64,000 bases of DNA from Bradyrhizobium arachidis (GTDB lineage Bacteria; Pseudomonadota; Alphaproteobacteria; Rhizobiales; Xanthobacteraceae), in contig NZ_CP030050.1 of assembly GCF_015291705.1 (NCBI RefSeq), forward strand, positions 6,448,001 to 6,512,000, in the 5' to 3' direction. Positions 17,046 through 25,795 of this stretch are shown here, piece after piece. A program made the position numbers and the translations under genes. Below the pieces are notes generated by a model, which saw only the letters and a list, made by a program, of their open reading frames with translations, did not search any database and was not told where the DNA came from. How positions within the stretch are numbered: position 1 is the stretch's first letter; the number at the start of each line of letters is the position of its first letter.

Positions 17046-17663
17046 GTGAAAATGGCGTTGGCGAACAAAAAATTTCTTCCGGCCGCCGAGGAACGTCGGC
17101 GTTTTCAGCGGGTGAAGGTTCACCTGCTCGGTCGCTACATGCTGCCGGACCGCCGTGAATTCCCCTGCCAGGTGATCAACATGTCGCCGGGGGGTCTTGC
17201 GCTGCTCGCGCCCGGCATCGGCAATGTCGGTGACCGCGTGGTCGCCTATCTCGACCATATCGGCCGCGTCGAGGGCAAGATCACCCGCATCATCGACAAT
17301 GGCTTTGCCATGACGATCGGCGCGACGCCGCGCAAGCGCGACAAGCTCGCGGCGCAGCTGACCTGGCTCGCCAACCGCGACATTCTCAATCTGCCCGAGG
17401 ATCGCCGCCACGACCGTATCGTGCCGCGCAACCCGATCGCGGTGCTGACGCTCGAGGACGGCACCAAGATGACCTGCCGCATCATCGACCTGTCACTGTC
17501 CGGCGCGGCGATCGCCGCGGAGAACCGGCCGCCGCTGAAATCGACGGTTTTCCTCGGCCGGGTCCAGGGCCGCGTGGTCCGCAACCTCGAAGACGGCTTC
17601 GCGCTGGAGTTCATGCACGAGCAGCCGGCCGAGACACTCGAAGAGAGCGTTACCGCGCGGTAA
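17046..17663 (+). CDS. double PilZ-domain protein
   Basis: This 205-residue soluble protein begins at a GTG (17046); an ATG two codons later could also be the start. PilZ domain 1 (about 15-95) has RRRFQR and NMSPGG. Domain 2 (about 115-195) has RRHDR...PR and DLSLSG. These are the R-x-x-x-R and D/N-x-S-x-x-G elements that bind cyclic di-GMP. The protein is likely a c-di-GMP receptor affecting motility, cellulose or other surface traits. The target is unknown. A strong terminator follows. Confidence 0.85.
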   Translation: MKMALANKKFLPAAEERRRFQRVKVHLLGRYMLPDRREFPCQVINMSPGGLALLAPGIGNVGDRVVAYLDHIGRVEGKITRIIDNGFAMTIGATPRKRDKLAAQLTWLANRDILNLPEDRRHDRIVPRNPIAVLTLEDGTKMTCRIIDLSLSGAAIAAENRPPLKSTVFLGRVQGRVVRNLEDGFALEFMHEQPAETLEESVTAR

Positions 17664-17703
17664 AGCGCAACCGCACCAAAACCACTGTTTTTCCAGACCA
17701 AGA

Positions 17704-17735
17704 GGCGGCCTCCGCGATGCGGACGCCGCCTTTTT
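17704..17735 (+). terminator. rho-independent terminator of the PilZ gene
   Basis: GGCGGCCTCCGC, loop GAT, then GCGGACGCCGCC followed by five T. The arms pair over 12 positions with one mismatch. It lies 40 bases after the PilZ stop. Confidence 0.85.
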
Positions 17736-17818
17736 CATGCGGCCTGACAGCCTAGCGCGGGTTAACGCCGGCGCGCTTGCGCGCGGAAACGGCGGTTCCG
17801 CCAGCGTTTCCGCGTTAA

Positions 17819-17905
17819 TCCCTAAAATTTGAATCAATTGCAGTATTCTCAAATTTTATTCGAATTTGGCTCAAGTATAGATCGAATTCTCCGCCAGTTT
17901 TACTT
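17819..17905 (+). promoter_or_regulatory. AT-rich putative promoter region of the transglutaminase-like gene
   Basis: This stretch is much richer in A and T than the surroundings (AAATTTGAATCAATTG, CAAATTTTATTCGAATTT). It ends about 90 bases before the gene start. It probably holds the promoter and perhaps a nucleoid-protein site. No exact -35/-10 pair can be assigned. Confidence 0.35.
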
Positions 17906-17992
17906 GCATTCGTCTCGACTTGACTTGGCCGACTTAGCGGCAACTCAAAAGCTCCATGCGAAACGTGGTCCCAACAAGAAACGGGGGCCGCA

Positions 17993-18616
17993 ATGTTGGA
18001 CTTCAGGGGACAGGGGAAAGGCTTGGCGATCGCCGCCATGCTCTTCGGGATCAGCGCGACAGCGCAGGCCGGCGAAGGCCGTCTGCTCTACGCGAGCCTC
18101 GGCGACACCACGCGTGCGCCGATCGGCTGGGTCGAGTTCTGTGCGGACAATGCCGCGCAGTGCCAGAGCGGGCCGACGCAGCCGCGCGACATCGTGATGT
18201 CGCAGACGGCTTGGCGCGACCTCGTCAAGGTCAATCGCTGGGTCAACGAGACCGTCAAGCCTTTGACCGACCAGGAGCACTGGGGCGTGATCGAGAAGTG
18301 GTCGCTGCCGACCGACGGCTACGGCGACTGTGAAGACTACGTGCTGCTGAAGCGCAAGATGCTGATGGATGCCGGATGGCCGCGCGAGGCCCTGCTCATC
18401 ACCGTCGTGCGCGACAAGAAGGGCGAAGGACACGCGGTGCTGACGGTGAAGACCGACAAGGGCGAGTTCGTTCTCGACAATCAGAACGAGAACGTCGTGG
18501 CCTGGACGGAGACCGGCTACCGCTTCGTCAAGCGCCAGTCGCAGAGCGATCCCAACGTCTGGGTCTCGCTGGGCGACACCAAGCCGGCGGTCTCCACCGC
18601 CAGCGCGCGAGATTAG
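17993..18616 (+). CDS. secreted bacterial transglutaminase-like cysteine protease (BTLCP)
   Basis: This 207-residue protein has a signal peptide (cleavage near AQA-GE). The catalytic triad of the BTLCP (DUF920, LapG-related) family is in place: Cys113 in YGDCEDYVLLK, His147 in GHAVLTV and Asp162 in VLDNQ. LapG-type proteases cleave large surface adhesins in the periplasm under c-di-GMP control. The double-PilZ gene just upstream makes such a link attractive, but no adhesin or LapD gene is in the window. A strong terminator lies 70 bases after the stop. Confidence 0.85.
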   Translation: MLDFRGQGKGLAIAAMLFGISATAQAGEGRLLYASLGDTTRAPIGWVEFCADNAAQCQSGPTQPRDIVMSQTAWRDLVKVNRWVNETVKPLTDQEHWGVIEKWSLPTDGYGDCEDYVLLKRKMLMDAGWPREALLITVVRDKKGEGHAVLTVKTDKGEFVLDNQNENVVAWTETGYRFVKRQSQSDPNVWVSLGDTKPAVSTASARD

Positions 18617-18683
18617 GAACGAGACAACGAGTTACGCGACCCGGTCACATCCCCACCCCTCCCCGTCCCAGACCGGTTCGCGC

Positions 18684-18722
18684 GCGGCCAGCCATCCCCC
18701 AATGGCTGGCCGCAACTTTTTT
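18684..18722 (+). terminator. rho-independent terminator of the BTLCP gene
   Basis: GCGGCCAGCCAT and ATGGCTGGCCGC form a perfect 12-base stem with a six-base loop. CAAC then six T follow. It ends nine bases before the convergent CYTH-CHAD stop. Confidence 0.9.
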
Positions 18723-18731
18723 GGGATGCGA

Positions 18732-20495
18732 TCAGTTCTGCGACACCCACGGCACGCGCGCGGTGGTGAAATCGCGCCACGTGCTTTGCAGGGCGGGCTG
18801 CACGCCGACCGAGGCGCGCGCCTGCCAGCCGGCGATCGCGGCAGCCGCGATGGCGCTGTCGGAGGACTCGCCACCGAGCCTATCGAGCAGCGAGGCCGTG
18901 ACCGCCATGTCGTTGAAGGCGCCGAGCTCCTCCTGCAGGCCGGCGAGCCGGCGCGAGTAGCGCCTGGCGGATTTGCGATCGGCAAACAGCGGCAGCAGGA
19001 ACTCGCTGAGATAGCGCAGCCGCTTGGCCGCGAGCCGCACCCGGTGCACCTGCTCAGGCGACAGCGACTTGAACCGGCGCCCGCGCTTGAGCACCTTGGC
19101 GTGCTGCTCCGACAGGATGCGCTGCGCGAAATTGACCGCCGGCTCGGCGAGCTGGCCGAGGTCTTCGGCGGCGACGTCGTTGCGCCAGCCGCGCGTCTCG
19201 ATCCAGCCGCCGAGGCCGATCAGGAACAGCGCGCAGCGGCGATCGCCGAGCGCGCGATGCGCTTTGCGATAAGCCTCGGACTGGCGCCTGGCCGCGGCTC
19301 GGCCGAGCGTATCGAAGCCAGCGACCGCAGGACAGGCCGAGGCGATCGTCGGCAAGGTGTCGAGCTGGAACACATCCCAGTCGCGCGCAGCCGAAAGGTC
19401 CTGCGCCAGCCATTTGGTTTCAGCCCGCAGCGCATCGAGATTGCTGAGCGCGCCGACCGACGCCATCAGATCGAGCGCCGAGCGAAGCCTCCGCAGCGAG
19501 ACGCGCAGCTGATGCACGCCTTCCGGATTGCGACCGTCCTCGGCCGCCGGCAGCGATTGCAGCAAATGGTGGAAGCAGGACCGCAGGATGGTCTCGAAGG
19601 CCTCGTCGAGCGTGACTGACGGATCGAGCTGAAGCTTGCGCGGCCGGCGCGCCGCCGGCGGCTTGTCGGCGGCAAGATCGAAGCCGCGCGCCGACTTGCT
19701 GCGGATCGACGGCTTCACCGCGCCGTGCTCGGCAAGACGCAGCGCGATCTCGTAGATCGTGCTGGCGCTGCCGCTCTTCAGCTCAAGCTCGATCTCGCTC
19801 ACCGGCAGCGACCGCTCGCCGGCAATCAGCTCGCCCTGATCGAAGGCGATCTCGACGGTGCCGGACGGCAGGTCGATCATTCGCGCGTGGCGATGGATGT
19901 CGGCGGTGAAGACGGGTTCAAGCGGCTGCGTCTCGAGCTGCTCGCGGAGCTTCTCCGGAATGAAAGGCATCGCCAGAGCGAGATCCGGCGCGAGCGAGGG
20001 AACGCTCGCCTCCAACTCGCCACGGCGCAGCGGATCGTCCGCGGCGTCGGTCTTCACGGTCTGCACGAAGCGCGCGCCGTTCTGGCGCACGCGCAAGCTG
20101 AGGCCGCTCTTCCGAAGCGCGCGCTCGGGCGTGTCGTAGTAGACCGATTTGAGATGCTTGCGTGCCCCCTTGTTGCGCGCGTTGCTCGCGATGATCGGCG
20201 CGGCATTGAAATGCGCCATGCGCTCGGCATCGACGAGAAGCTTGAGCTCGATCTCGGCCGAGACGCGCGCGGCGACAGTCGATTGGGTTGGCTCCGGCGC
20301 GGGCGTCGCATCTTGCGACGGCGTCTGATCACTCACAGCGCCCTCGACGGTCTTTGGTTCCGCGCCGGCCTCGGCCAGATCAATCTGCCTGAGGAAGCCG
20401 GCGGCGACTTGCGTTCTCTTGTTGTCCTTTGGGACAGGATTCCCATCCGGCGCGCCCGGAGTCTTGCGGGCCGGCGTTGCGTCTGACTTTAGCAT
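18732..20495 (-). CDS. CYTH and CHAD domain protein
   Basis: This 587-residue cytosolic protein starts with about 75 residues of low-complexity, Pro/Ala/Thr-rich sequence. A CYTH triphosphate-tunnel domain follows, opening with EIELK (81-85) and running to about 275. A CHAD domain runs from about 290 to the end, with the conserved histidine helices HQLRVSLRRLRSAL and RVRLAAKRLRYLSEFL. CHAD domains bind inorganic polyphosphate. CYTH domains hydrolyse or bind triphosphates. The fusion is expected to act on or localise to polyphosphate granules. The product is not known. Confidence 0.85.
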   Translation of the reverse strand: MLKSDATPARKTPGAPDGNPVPKDNKRTQVAAGFLRQIDLAEAGAEPKTVEGAVSDQTPSQDATPAPEPTQSTVAARVSAEIELKLLVDAERMAHFNAAPIIASNARNKGARKHLKSVYYDTPERALRKSGLSLRVRQNGARFVQTVKTDAADDPLRRGELEASVPSLAPDLALAMPFIPEKLREQLETQPLEPVFTADIHRHARMIDLPSGTVEIAFDQGELIAGERSLPVSEIELELKSGSASTIYEIALRLAEHGAVKPSIRSKSARGFDLAADKPPAARRPRKLQLDPSVTLDEAFETILRSCFHHLLQSLPAAEDGRNPEGVHQLRVSLRRLRSALDLMASVGALSNLDALRAETKWLAQDLSAARDWDVFQLDTLPTIASACPAVAGFDTLGRAAARRQSEAYRKAHRALGDRRCALFLIGLGGWIETRGWRNDVAAEDLGQLAEPAVNFAQRILSEQHAKVLKRGRRFKSLSPEQVHRVRLAAKRLRYLSEFLLPLFADRKSARRYSRRLAGLQEELGAFNDMAVTASLLDRLGGESSDSAIAAAAIAGWQARASVGVQPALQSTWRDFTTARVPWVSQN

Positions 20496-20744
20496 TTTAC
20501 GATGACATGACAGTTCGATGACAGAACGTCAGCATATAGCGGGTGCGGTGCGCGAGGAATAGTAACGTTACGCTGCGGCGCATGATCGTCCACACGACGT
20601 TCAGGCGCAAAAGTCAGGCAAAGCTTGTCACAATCGGCTTGACGCCGACGAATTAAATTGCCGCGGGGCCCGGCAAGTGATCGAATTGACAGCGAATCTC
20701 GTCGCTCTCGAAAGCGAGATGAACGCGTCAGCGAGCTTGACTCA

Positions 20745-20903
20745 ATGCTAGCCGAGAAATTCTTCCTGGTTCTGGAAACGCTTAGAAGTCACGCATCCGA
20801 TGACCGGCCCGAAATTGTGACAAGTCCTGCGAGGCCGCCTGCGATCCCGGAGATTGCATCCACCTCGCCGCGCAAGAAGCCGGCATCTGACGATCGCAAC
20901 TAG
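20745..20903 (+). CDS. small hypothetical protein
   Basis: The 52 residues from the ATG at 20745 begin MLAEKFFLVLETLRSH and then become Pro/Ser rich. An in-frame TTG at 20658 would add 29 charged residues. The helix at the start looks like a small conserved rhizobial protein, but there is no clear ribosome-binding site and no domain. Listed as possible only. Confidence 0.35.
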   Translation: MLAEKFFLVLETLRSHASDDRPEIVTSPARPPAIPEIASTSPRKKPASDDRN

Positions 20904-20945
20904 AAGCGTTCCAATGTCGCAAGGCCGCGCGACGCGCCATACGCG

Positions 20946-22301
20946 TCAATGTGCAAGACTGTTCTTGTAGATCCTGCCGCCCTTCATGATCACGACAAAA
21001 CTCTTCGCGGGATCTTCGACGAGCGCGATGTTGTCGAGCGGATTGCCGTCGACGAGCAGGAGATCGGCGAGTGCGCCCTCCTCCACCACGCCGAGCTTGC
21101 CGGGATAGGGATTGCGCAGGCCCGAGAGGCTCAACAGTTCCGCATTGGCCGAGGTCGCCATGGCCAGTGCTTCGGCCGGCGTGTACCAGCGCGTCAGCGC
21201 AGCCAGCATCGAGCCCTGCTTCTCCGCCAGTGCCTGCGAGAACAGCACGTCGGTGCCGAACGCGGTCTTGATCTTGTACTTCTTCGCCAGCGCGTAGACG
21301 CGATCGGTGCCGGCGACCACTTGCCGCATCTTGTCCTGCTCCGCAGGCCCGAGCGCAGCGGCACCGGACAGATCGAGGAACGGCTGCGTGCTGAGCCAGA
21401 TGCCCTTCTCTGCGATCAGTTTCGCATTCGCCTCGTCCATGAGATGACCGTGCTCGATGCATCTCACGCCGGCCGCGATCGAGCGCTGGATCGCGACCGG
21501 CGTGTAGGCGTGCGTCGCAACGTAAGTGCCCCAATTGTCGGCGGCTTCGACTGCCGCGCGCAACTCGGGCTCGGTGAAGGTGGAGACGTCGAGCGGGCTG
21601 AACGGCGAAGCGACGCCGCCGCCGGCGGTGAGCTTGACTTGCGAGGCGCCCTGCATCAGCTGCTCGCGGGCGCGGACGCGCACCTCGTCGGGACTGTCGG
21701 CGACCATGCTGCCGCCGATCTGCTCCATACGGCTGAGCATGCCGCCGATGGTCCGCGGCAGGTCGGAGAGCTGGCGGAAATCGCCGTGTCCGCCAGTGAT
21801 GGTGATGATGGCACCGGATGGATAGATGCGCGGGCCAGCAACGAGGTCCTCGTCGATGGCCTGCTTGAGGCCGAAGGTCGGCCCGCCCATGTCGCGAATG
21901 GTGGTGAAGCCGCGCATCAGCGTCGCGGTCGCTTCGCTCGCGGCAACCAGATTGTTGTAGCCAATGTCGCCCGCGAGCGCCGCCATCGGCGTCGGACGCA
22001 CCAGCATCGCGTGCCAGTGCGCGTCGATCAGCCCCGGCATCAGAACGCGTCCGCCTCCGTCGATGATTTGTGCGGCTACCGTCGCGTCTCCCGTCGCAAT
22101 CTTCTCGATGGCACCGTTCCTGACGAGGACGCTGGATGGCGCCGAGAGCGCGCTGGCCTTGCCGTCGAAGATCCGGACATTGCGGAACAGCACCGCGGAG
22201 TCCTCGGCCGCTGCTGACGAGGGGCCGCCGAGCCCCATTGCAGTGCCGACAAGCCATGCTGCGAACGCGAAAACTTTGGCCGACATCCTCAAACCCGACA
22301 T
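20946..22301 (-). CDS. secreted metal-dependent amidohydrolase
   Basis: This 451-residue protein carries an N-terminal signal-like segment (cleavage near SAAAED). The amidohydrolase superfamily metal site is visible: H-x-H in LIDAHWH (95, 97), the lysine in VKLTAGGG, THAY, EHGH and GTDVLF. It resembles imidazolonepropionase/prolidase-like (Xaa-Pro or organophosphate-acting) periplasmic members of subtype COG1228. It probably hydrolyses a cyclic amide or a dipeptide outside the cytoplasm. It lies next to the GntR regulator and the ABC/racemase operon, so it could feed them, which is inference. Confidence 0.8.
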   Translation of the reverse strand: MSGLRMSAKVFAFAAWLVGTAMGLGGPSSAAAEDSAVLFRNVRIFDGKASALSAPSSVLVRNGAIEKIATGDATVAAQIIDGGGRVLMPGLIDAHWHAMLVRPTPMAALAGDIGYNNLVAASEATATLMRGFTTIRDMGGPTFGLKQAIDEDLVAGPRIYPSGAIITITGGHGDFRQLSDLPRTIGGMLSRMEQIGGSMVADSPDEVRVRAREQLMQGASQVKLTAGGGVASPFSPLDVSTFTEPELRAAVEAADNWGTYVATHAYTPVAIQRSIAAGVRCIEHGHLMDEANAKLIAEKGIWLSTQPFLDLSGAAALGPAEQDKMRQVVAGTDRVYALAKKYKIKTAFGTDVLFSQALAEKQGSMLAALTRWYTPAEALAMATSANAELLSLSGLRNPYPGKLGVVEEGALADLLLVDGNPLDNIALVEDPAKSFVVIMKGGRIYKNSLAH

Positions 22302-22509
22302 ATCCAGCCTTCCACTGAGGTCTTAGGGCTACGCGAGGGGCGATGGCAGGCACGCAACGTCTGGTCGGCAGTTGACCCCGACGTTTAGCTTCCGTCAACG
22401 TACAACCATGGCGGCAAGATGCAGCCCTGCTATCTGCGATGACGGGGATCGGCGCGATCAGCCGCAATTGAATCAAAGAGGTCGCGCGTGACGTCCGGCC
22501 GCGTCCCGC

Positions 22510-23217
22510 TCAGGCGCCAAGCACGTCCGCGAGCCGCAGCTCGTCGGCCGCGGGATCCTTCAGGAACAGCTCGGCCTCGATCTCTCGCAGATGCGACAGC
22601 ATCTGCGCCCGCGCGGCCTCCCGGTCGCGCTTGCGGATTGCGGCGACGATGCCGGCGTGATGATCGGTGCCGCAGGCCGGCGTGTCGTGGCGGCGATAGA
22701 GCAGGATGATCAGCGAGGAGCGCGCGATCAGCTCCTTGAGGAAGCCGAGATAGATGCTGTGGCCGCTCATCTCGGCAACAAGCCGGTGAAACTCGCCGGA
22801 GAGCCGCACGGAGGCGCGGGCATCGCCGCGCAGCTCGGCCTCGCGCTCTTCGGCGAGATGTTGCTGGAGACGATCGATCCAGACCGGTGACGCCGCATCG
22901 ATCGCATGATCGACGATCGTCGGTTCGATCAGGCGGCGCGCCTCGAACACTTCGCGAGCATCGGCCGGCGTCGGCCGCGCGACGAAGGCGCCGCGGTTCT
23001 TCTCGATGTTGACGATTCCCTCATGTGCAAGCTGTTGCAGCGCGGTGCGCACCAGCGTGCGGCTCGCGCCGTAGATCTCGCCGATCTCGTCTTCGCCGAG
23101 CTTCGTGCCCGGCAGCAGGCGATGCTCGAGGATCGCGGCGGTCACGCCTTCCCTGATCCGGCTGACGCGATCGCTCGCATCTGGCGCGTCGGATTTCTGG
23201 CGGGTCTTGGCAGCCAT
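22510..23217 (-). CDS. GntR family transcriptional regulator (FCD/FadR subfamily)
   Basis: The protein has 235 residues from the ATG at 23217; a TTG 20 codons upstream is possible. Residues about 15-80 are the winged helix-turn-helix (LGEDEIGEIYGASRTLVRTALQQLAHEGIV). Residues about 90-220 are an all-helical FCD ligand domain with EARRLIEP, EFHRLV and the closing DHHAGIVAAIRKRD, where His and Asp usually hold a metal and ligand. Divergent from the ABC transporter operon, which it most likely controls. Confidence 0.85.
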   Translation of the reverse strand: MAAKTRQKSDAPDASDRVSRIREGVTAAILEHRLLPGTKLGEDEIGEIYGASRTLVRTALQQLAHEGIVNIEKNRGAFVARPTPADAREVFEARRLIEPTIVDHAIDAASPVWIDRLQQHLAEEREAELRGDARASVRLSGEFHRLVAEMSGHSIYLGFLKELIARSSLIILLYRRHDTPACGTDHHAGIVAAIRKRDREAARAQMLSHLREIEAELFLKDPAADELRLADVLGA

Positions 23218-23267
23218 GGGGTTGAGGGCTCGATCGGCGAATATCGGGCCAAATGTTAGTCGACGAG

Positions 23268-23299
23268 CTGTATCCAATCACAGGCGAAACTTTATACAA
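23268..23299. promoter_or_regulatory. two candidate GntR operator sites
   Basis: CTGTATCCAA (23268-23277) and CTTTATACAA (23290-23299) are two related ten-base sequences, 22 bases apart (two helix turns), in the divergent region. Both resemble the TTGTATACAA-type half-palindromes of FCD regulators. Binding is inference. Confidence 0.4.
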
Positions 23300-23474
23300 T
23301 TTGCGCCTGTTTTGTGTGCAGGTGGCTGCGCGCGCGCCGGGCAGCCCGGATGCGCCGAATTCGATCTAACGATCTGACTCCGCAGCACACTTTCTGGGAT
23401 TTGACGGACCGAAGCCTGTTGGCACGGACCTTGCGGAGAGAGGCGGAAAGCATCGCCCTCCCCCTGGACACGCC

Positions 23475-24461
23475 ATGGCCACTCCCGCCGCTCTCGAACT
23501 GGTCGCCGTCACCAAGCGCTACGACACGACGCTGGCGGTCGACAACGTCAACCTGAAGATCCCGGCCGGCACCTATTGCTGCCTGCTCGGCCCCTCCGGC
23601 TGCGGCAAGACCTCGACCTTGCGCATGATCGCAGGCCATGAGGCGGTCAGCGCGGGCGACATCATTCTCGGCGCGCAGAACGTCACTGATCTCGAGCCCG
23701 CCAAGCGCGGCACGGCGATGATGTTCCAGTCCTACGCGCTGTTTCCGCACCTGACCGTGCTCGACAACGTGGCGTTTGCCCTGAAAATGCGCGGCGTCGA
23801 TCGCGCGACGCGGCACAAGCGCGCAGGCGAGCTGCTCGAGCTCGTGGCCATGAGCCCCTATGCCGGCCGGCTGCCGGCGCAGCTCTCCGGCGGCCAGCAG
23901 CAGCGCGTGGCGCTCGCCCGCGCGCTGATCACCGAGCCGCAGATCCTGCTGCTCGACGAGCCGCTCTCAGCGCTCGACCCGTTCCTGCGGGTCAAGATGC
24001 GTGGCGAGCTCAGGCGCCTCCAGCGCGAGCTCGGCATCAGCTTCATCCAGGTCACCCACGGCCAGGAGGAGGCGATGGCGCTCGCCGACCACATCGTGGT
24101 GATGAACCACGGCAGGATCGAGCAGCAGGGCCCGGCCCGCGACATCTTCCACCATCCCCGCACCGAATTCGTGGCGCGCTTCATCGGCGGCCACAACGTC
24201 CTCAGCGACGCCGGCAACCTCATCGCCGTGCGCGCCGATCAGCTCGGCATCGTGCCGTTCGCCGACGGCGCGTTCGGCGCGCCGGCGCTGCTGACCCAGA
24301 CCGAGTACCAGGGCTCCTACATCGCCGTCTCGCTCACGCTCGACGACGGCACCGCCCTGTTCTCCCACGTTCCGGAAGCCACCTTCGACGTTCACCCGTT
24401 CCGTCCGGGCGATCGCGTGCTGGCCACCTGGGATCCCGCCAAGGCGCAGCGCCTGCAATAG
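23475..24461 (+). CDS. ABC transporter ATP-binding protein, polyamine/CUT1-like (PotA type)
   Basis: This 328-residue ATPase has Walker A GPSGCGKT (39-46), Q-loop MMFQSYALFPH, signature LSGGQQQR (137-144), Walker B ILLLDEP (157-163) and switch HGQEEAMALAD. Residues about 240-328 form a TOBE-like regulatory domain. It is the first gene of a five-gene operon and powers uptake through the two permeases that follow the binding protein. The family transports spermidine, putrescine, iron or opine-like solutes. Confidence 0.88.
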   Translation: MATPAALELVAVTKRYDTTLAVDNVNLKIPAGTYCCLLGPSGCGKTSTLRMIAGHEAVSAGDIILGAQNVTDLEPAKRGTAMMFQSYALFPHLTVLDNVAFALKMRGVDRATRHKRAGELLELVAMSPYAGRLPAQLSGGQQQRVALARALITEPQILLLDEPLSALDPFLRVKMRGELRRLQRELGISFIQVTHGQEEAMALADHIVVMNHGRIEQQGPARDIFHHPRTEFVARFIGGHNVLSDAGNLIAVRADQLGIVPFADGAFGAPALLTQTEYQGSYIAVSLTLDDGTALFSHVPEATFDVHPFRPGDRVLATWDPAKAQRLQ

Positions 24462-24503
24462 CGCCGATCAATCAGTGGAATGCGCAACAGAGGAGTGACT
24501 GAT

Positions 24504-25790
24504 ATGACCGAGACGACCAAGAAGGGTTTTAGCCGCCGCACCCTGCTCAAGGGCAGCGCGGGTCTCGCCGGCCTTGCCGCCGGCTCCGGCGCGATCACCG
24601 GCTTTCCCTATGTGCATTCGGCCGAGCCGAAGGTGCTGCGCTATCTCGGCACCGCCGTGAACGAGGGCGACGACATCTCCAAGCAGTGCCTGAAGGACAC
24701 CGGCATCAAGATCGAATACATCACCGCGACCACCGACGACGTCACCAAGCGCGTGATGACCCAGCCGAACTCCTTCGACGTGCTGGACACCGAATATTTC
24801 TCGCTGAAGAAGATCGTGCCGTCGGGCAACATCCTTGCCCTCGACGCCAAGAAGATCAAGGAATTCGACAACATCACGCCGGTCTTCACCAAGGGCGAGA
24901 CGCCCGGCGGTAAGAAGATCGGTGGCCAGGGCACCGCGCCGTGGAAGGTGCTCTATCTCGAAGGCAAGGACTCCAAGAAGTTCGCGACGTCGGCGACCGA
25001 ATTCGTCACGCTGATCCCGACCGTCTACAATGCCGACACCCTCGGCATCCGCCCCGATTTGATCAAGCGTCCGATCAGCACCTGGGCCGAGCTGCTCAAC
25101 CCCGAGTTCAAGGGCAAGGCCTCGATCCTCAACATTCCCTCGATCGGCATCATGGACGCCGCGATGGTCGTCGAAGCCAGCGGCAAATACAAATATGCCG
25201 ACAAGGGCAACATGACCAAGGAAGAGATCGATCTCACCATGAAGGTGATGACCGAGGCGAAGAGGGCCGGCCAGTTCCGCGCCTTCTGGAAAGATTTCAA
25301 CGAGAGCGTCAACCTGATGGCATCAGGTGAAACGGTCATCCAGTCGATGTGGTCGCCAGCGGTGACGAAGGTGCGCTCGATGGGGATCGCCTGCACCTTC
25401 CAGCCGCTGAAGGAAGGCTATCGCTCCTGGGCCTCGGGCTTCTGCGTGTCGAAGGGCGTGTCGGGCGCGAAGCTCGACTGGGCCTATGAGTTCGTGAACT
25501 GGTTCCTGTCCGGCTATGCCGGCGCCTATCTCAACCGCCAGGGCTACTACTCCGCCGTGCTCTCCACCGCGAAGGCGCACATGGAGCCGTATGAGTGGGC
25601 GTACTGGATGGAAGGCAAGCCGGCCGAGAAGGACATCAAGGCGCCCGACGGCTCTCTGCTCGAAAAGGCCGGCGCGGTGCGCGACGGTGGCTCCTATGAA
25701 GATCGCATGGGCGCGGTCGCGTGCTGGAACGCGGTGATGGACGAGAACGACTACATGGTCCGCAAGTGGAACGAGTTCATCGCGGCGTGA
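24504..25790 (+). CDS. ABC transporter solute-binding protein (Tat-exported, PotD-like)
   Basis: This 428-residue protein starts at 24504 after GAGGAG. Its twin-arginine signal FSRRTLLKGSAGLAG directs export folded. The mature part has the two-lobe type I/II periplasmic binding fold, with class features of PotD-like extracellular proteins (GKASILNIPSIG, MASGETVIQSMW, YEFVNWFLSGYAG). It captures the solute in the periplasm for the adjacent permeases. Specificity cannot be read, but the downstream racemase suggests an amino-acid-like or hydantoin-like ligand. Confidence 0.85.
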   Translation: MTETTKKGFSRRTLLKGSAGLAGLAAGSGAITGFPYVHSAEPKVLRYLGTAVNEGDDISKQCLKDTGIKIEYITATTDDVTKRVMTQPNSFDVLDTEYFSLKKIVPSGNILALDAKKIKEFDNITPVFTKGETPGGKKIGGQGTAPWKVLYLEGKDSKKFATSATEFVTLIPTVYNADTLGIRPDLIKRPISTWAELLNPEFKGKASILNIPSIGIMDAAMVVEASGKYKYADKGNMTKEEIDLTMKVMTEAKRAGQFRAFWKDFNESVNLMASGETVIQSMWSPAVTKVRSMGIACTFQPLKEGYRSWASGFCVSKGVSGAKLDWAYEFVNWFLSGYAGAYLNRQGYYSAVLSTAKAHMEPYEWAYWMEGKPAEKDIKAPDGSLLEKAGAVRDGGSYEDRMGAVACWNAVMDENDYMVRKWNEFIAA

Positions 25791-25795
25791 CGGAC

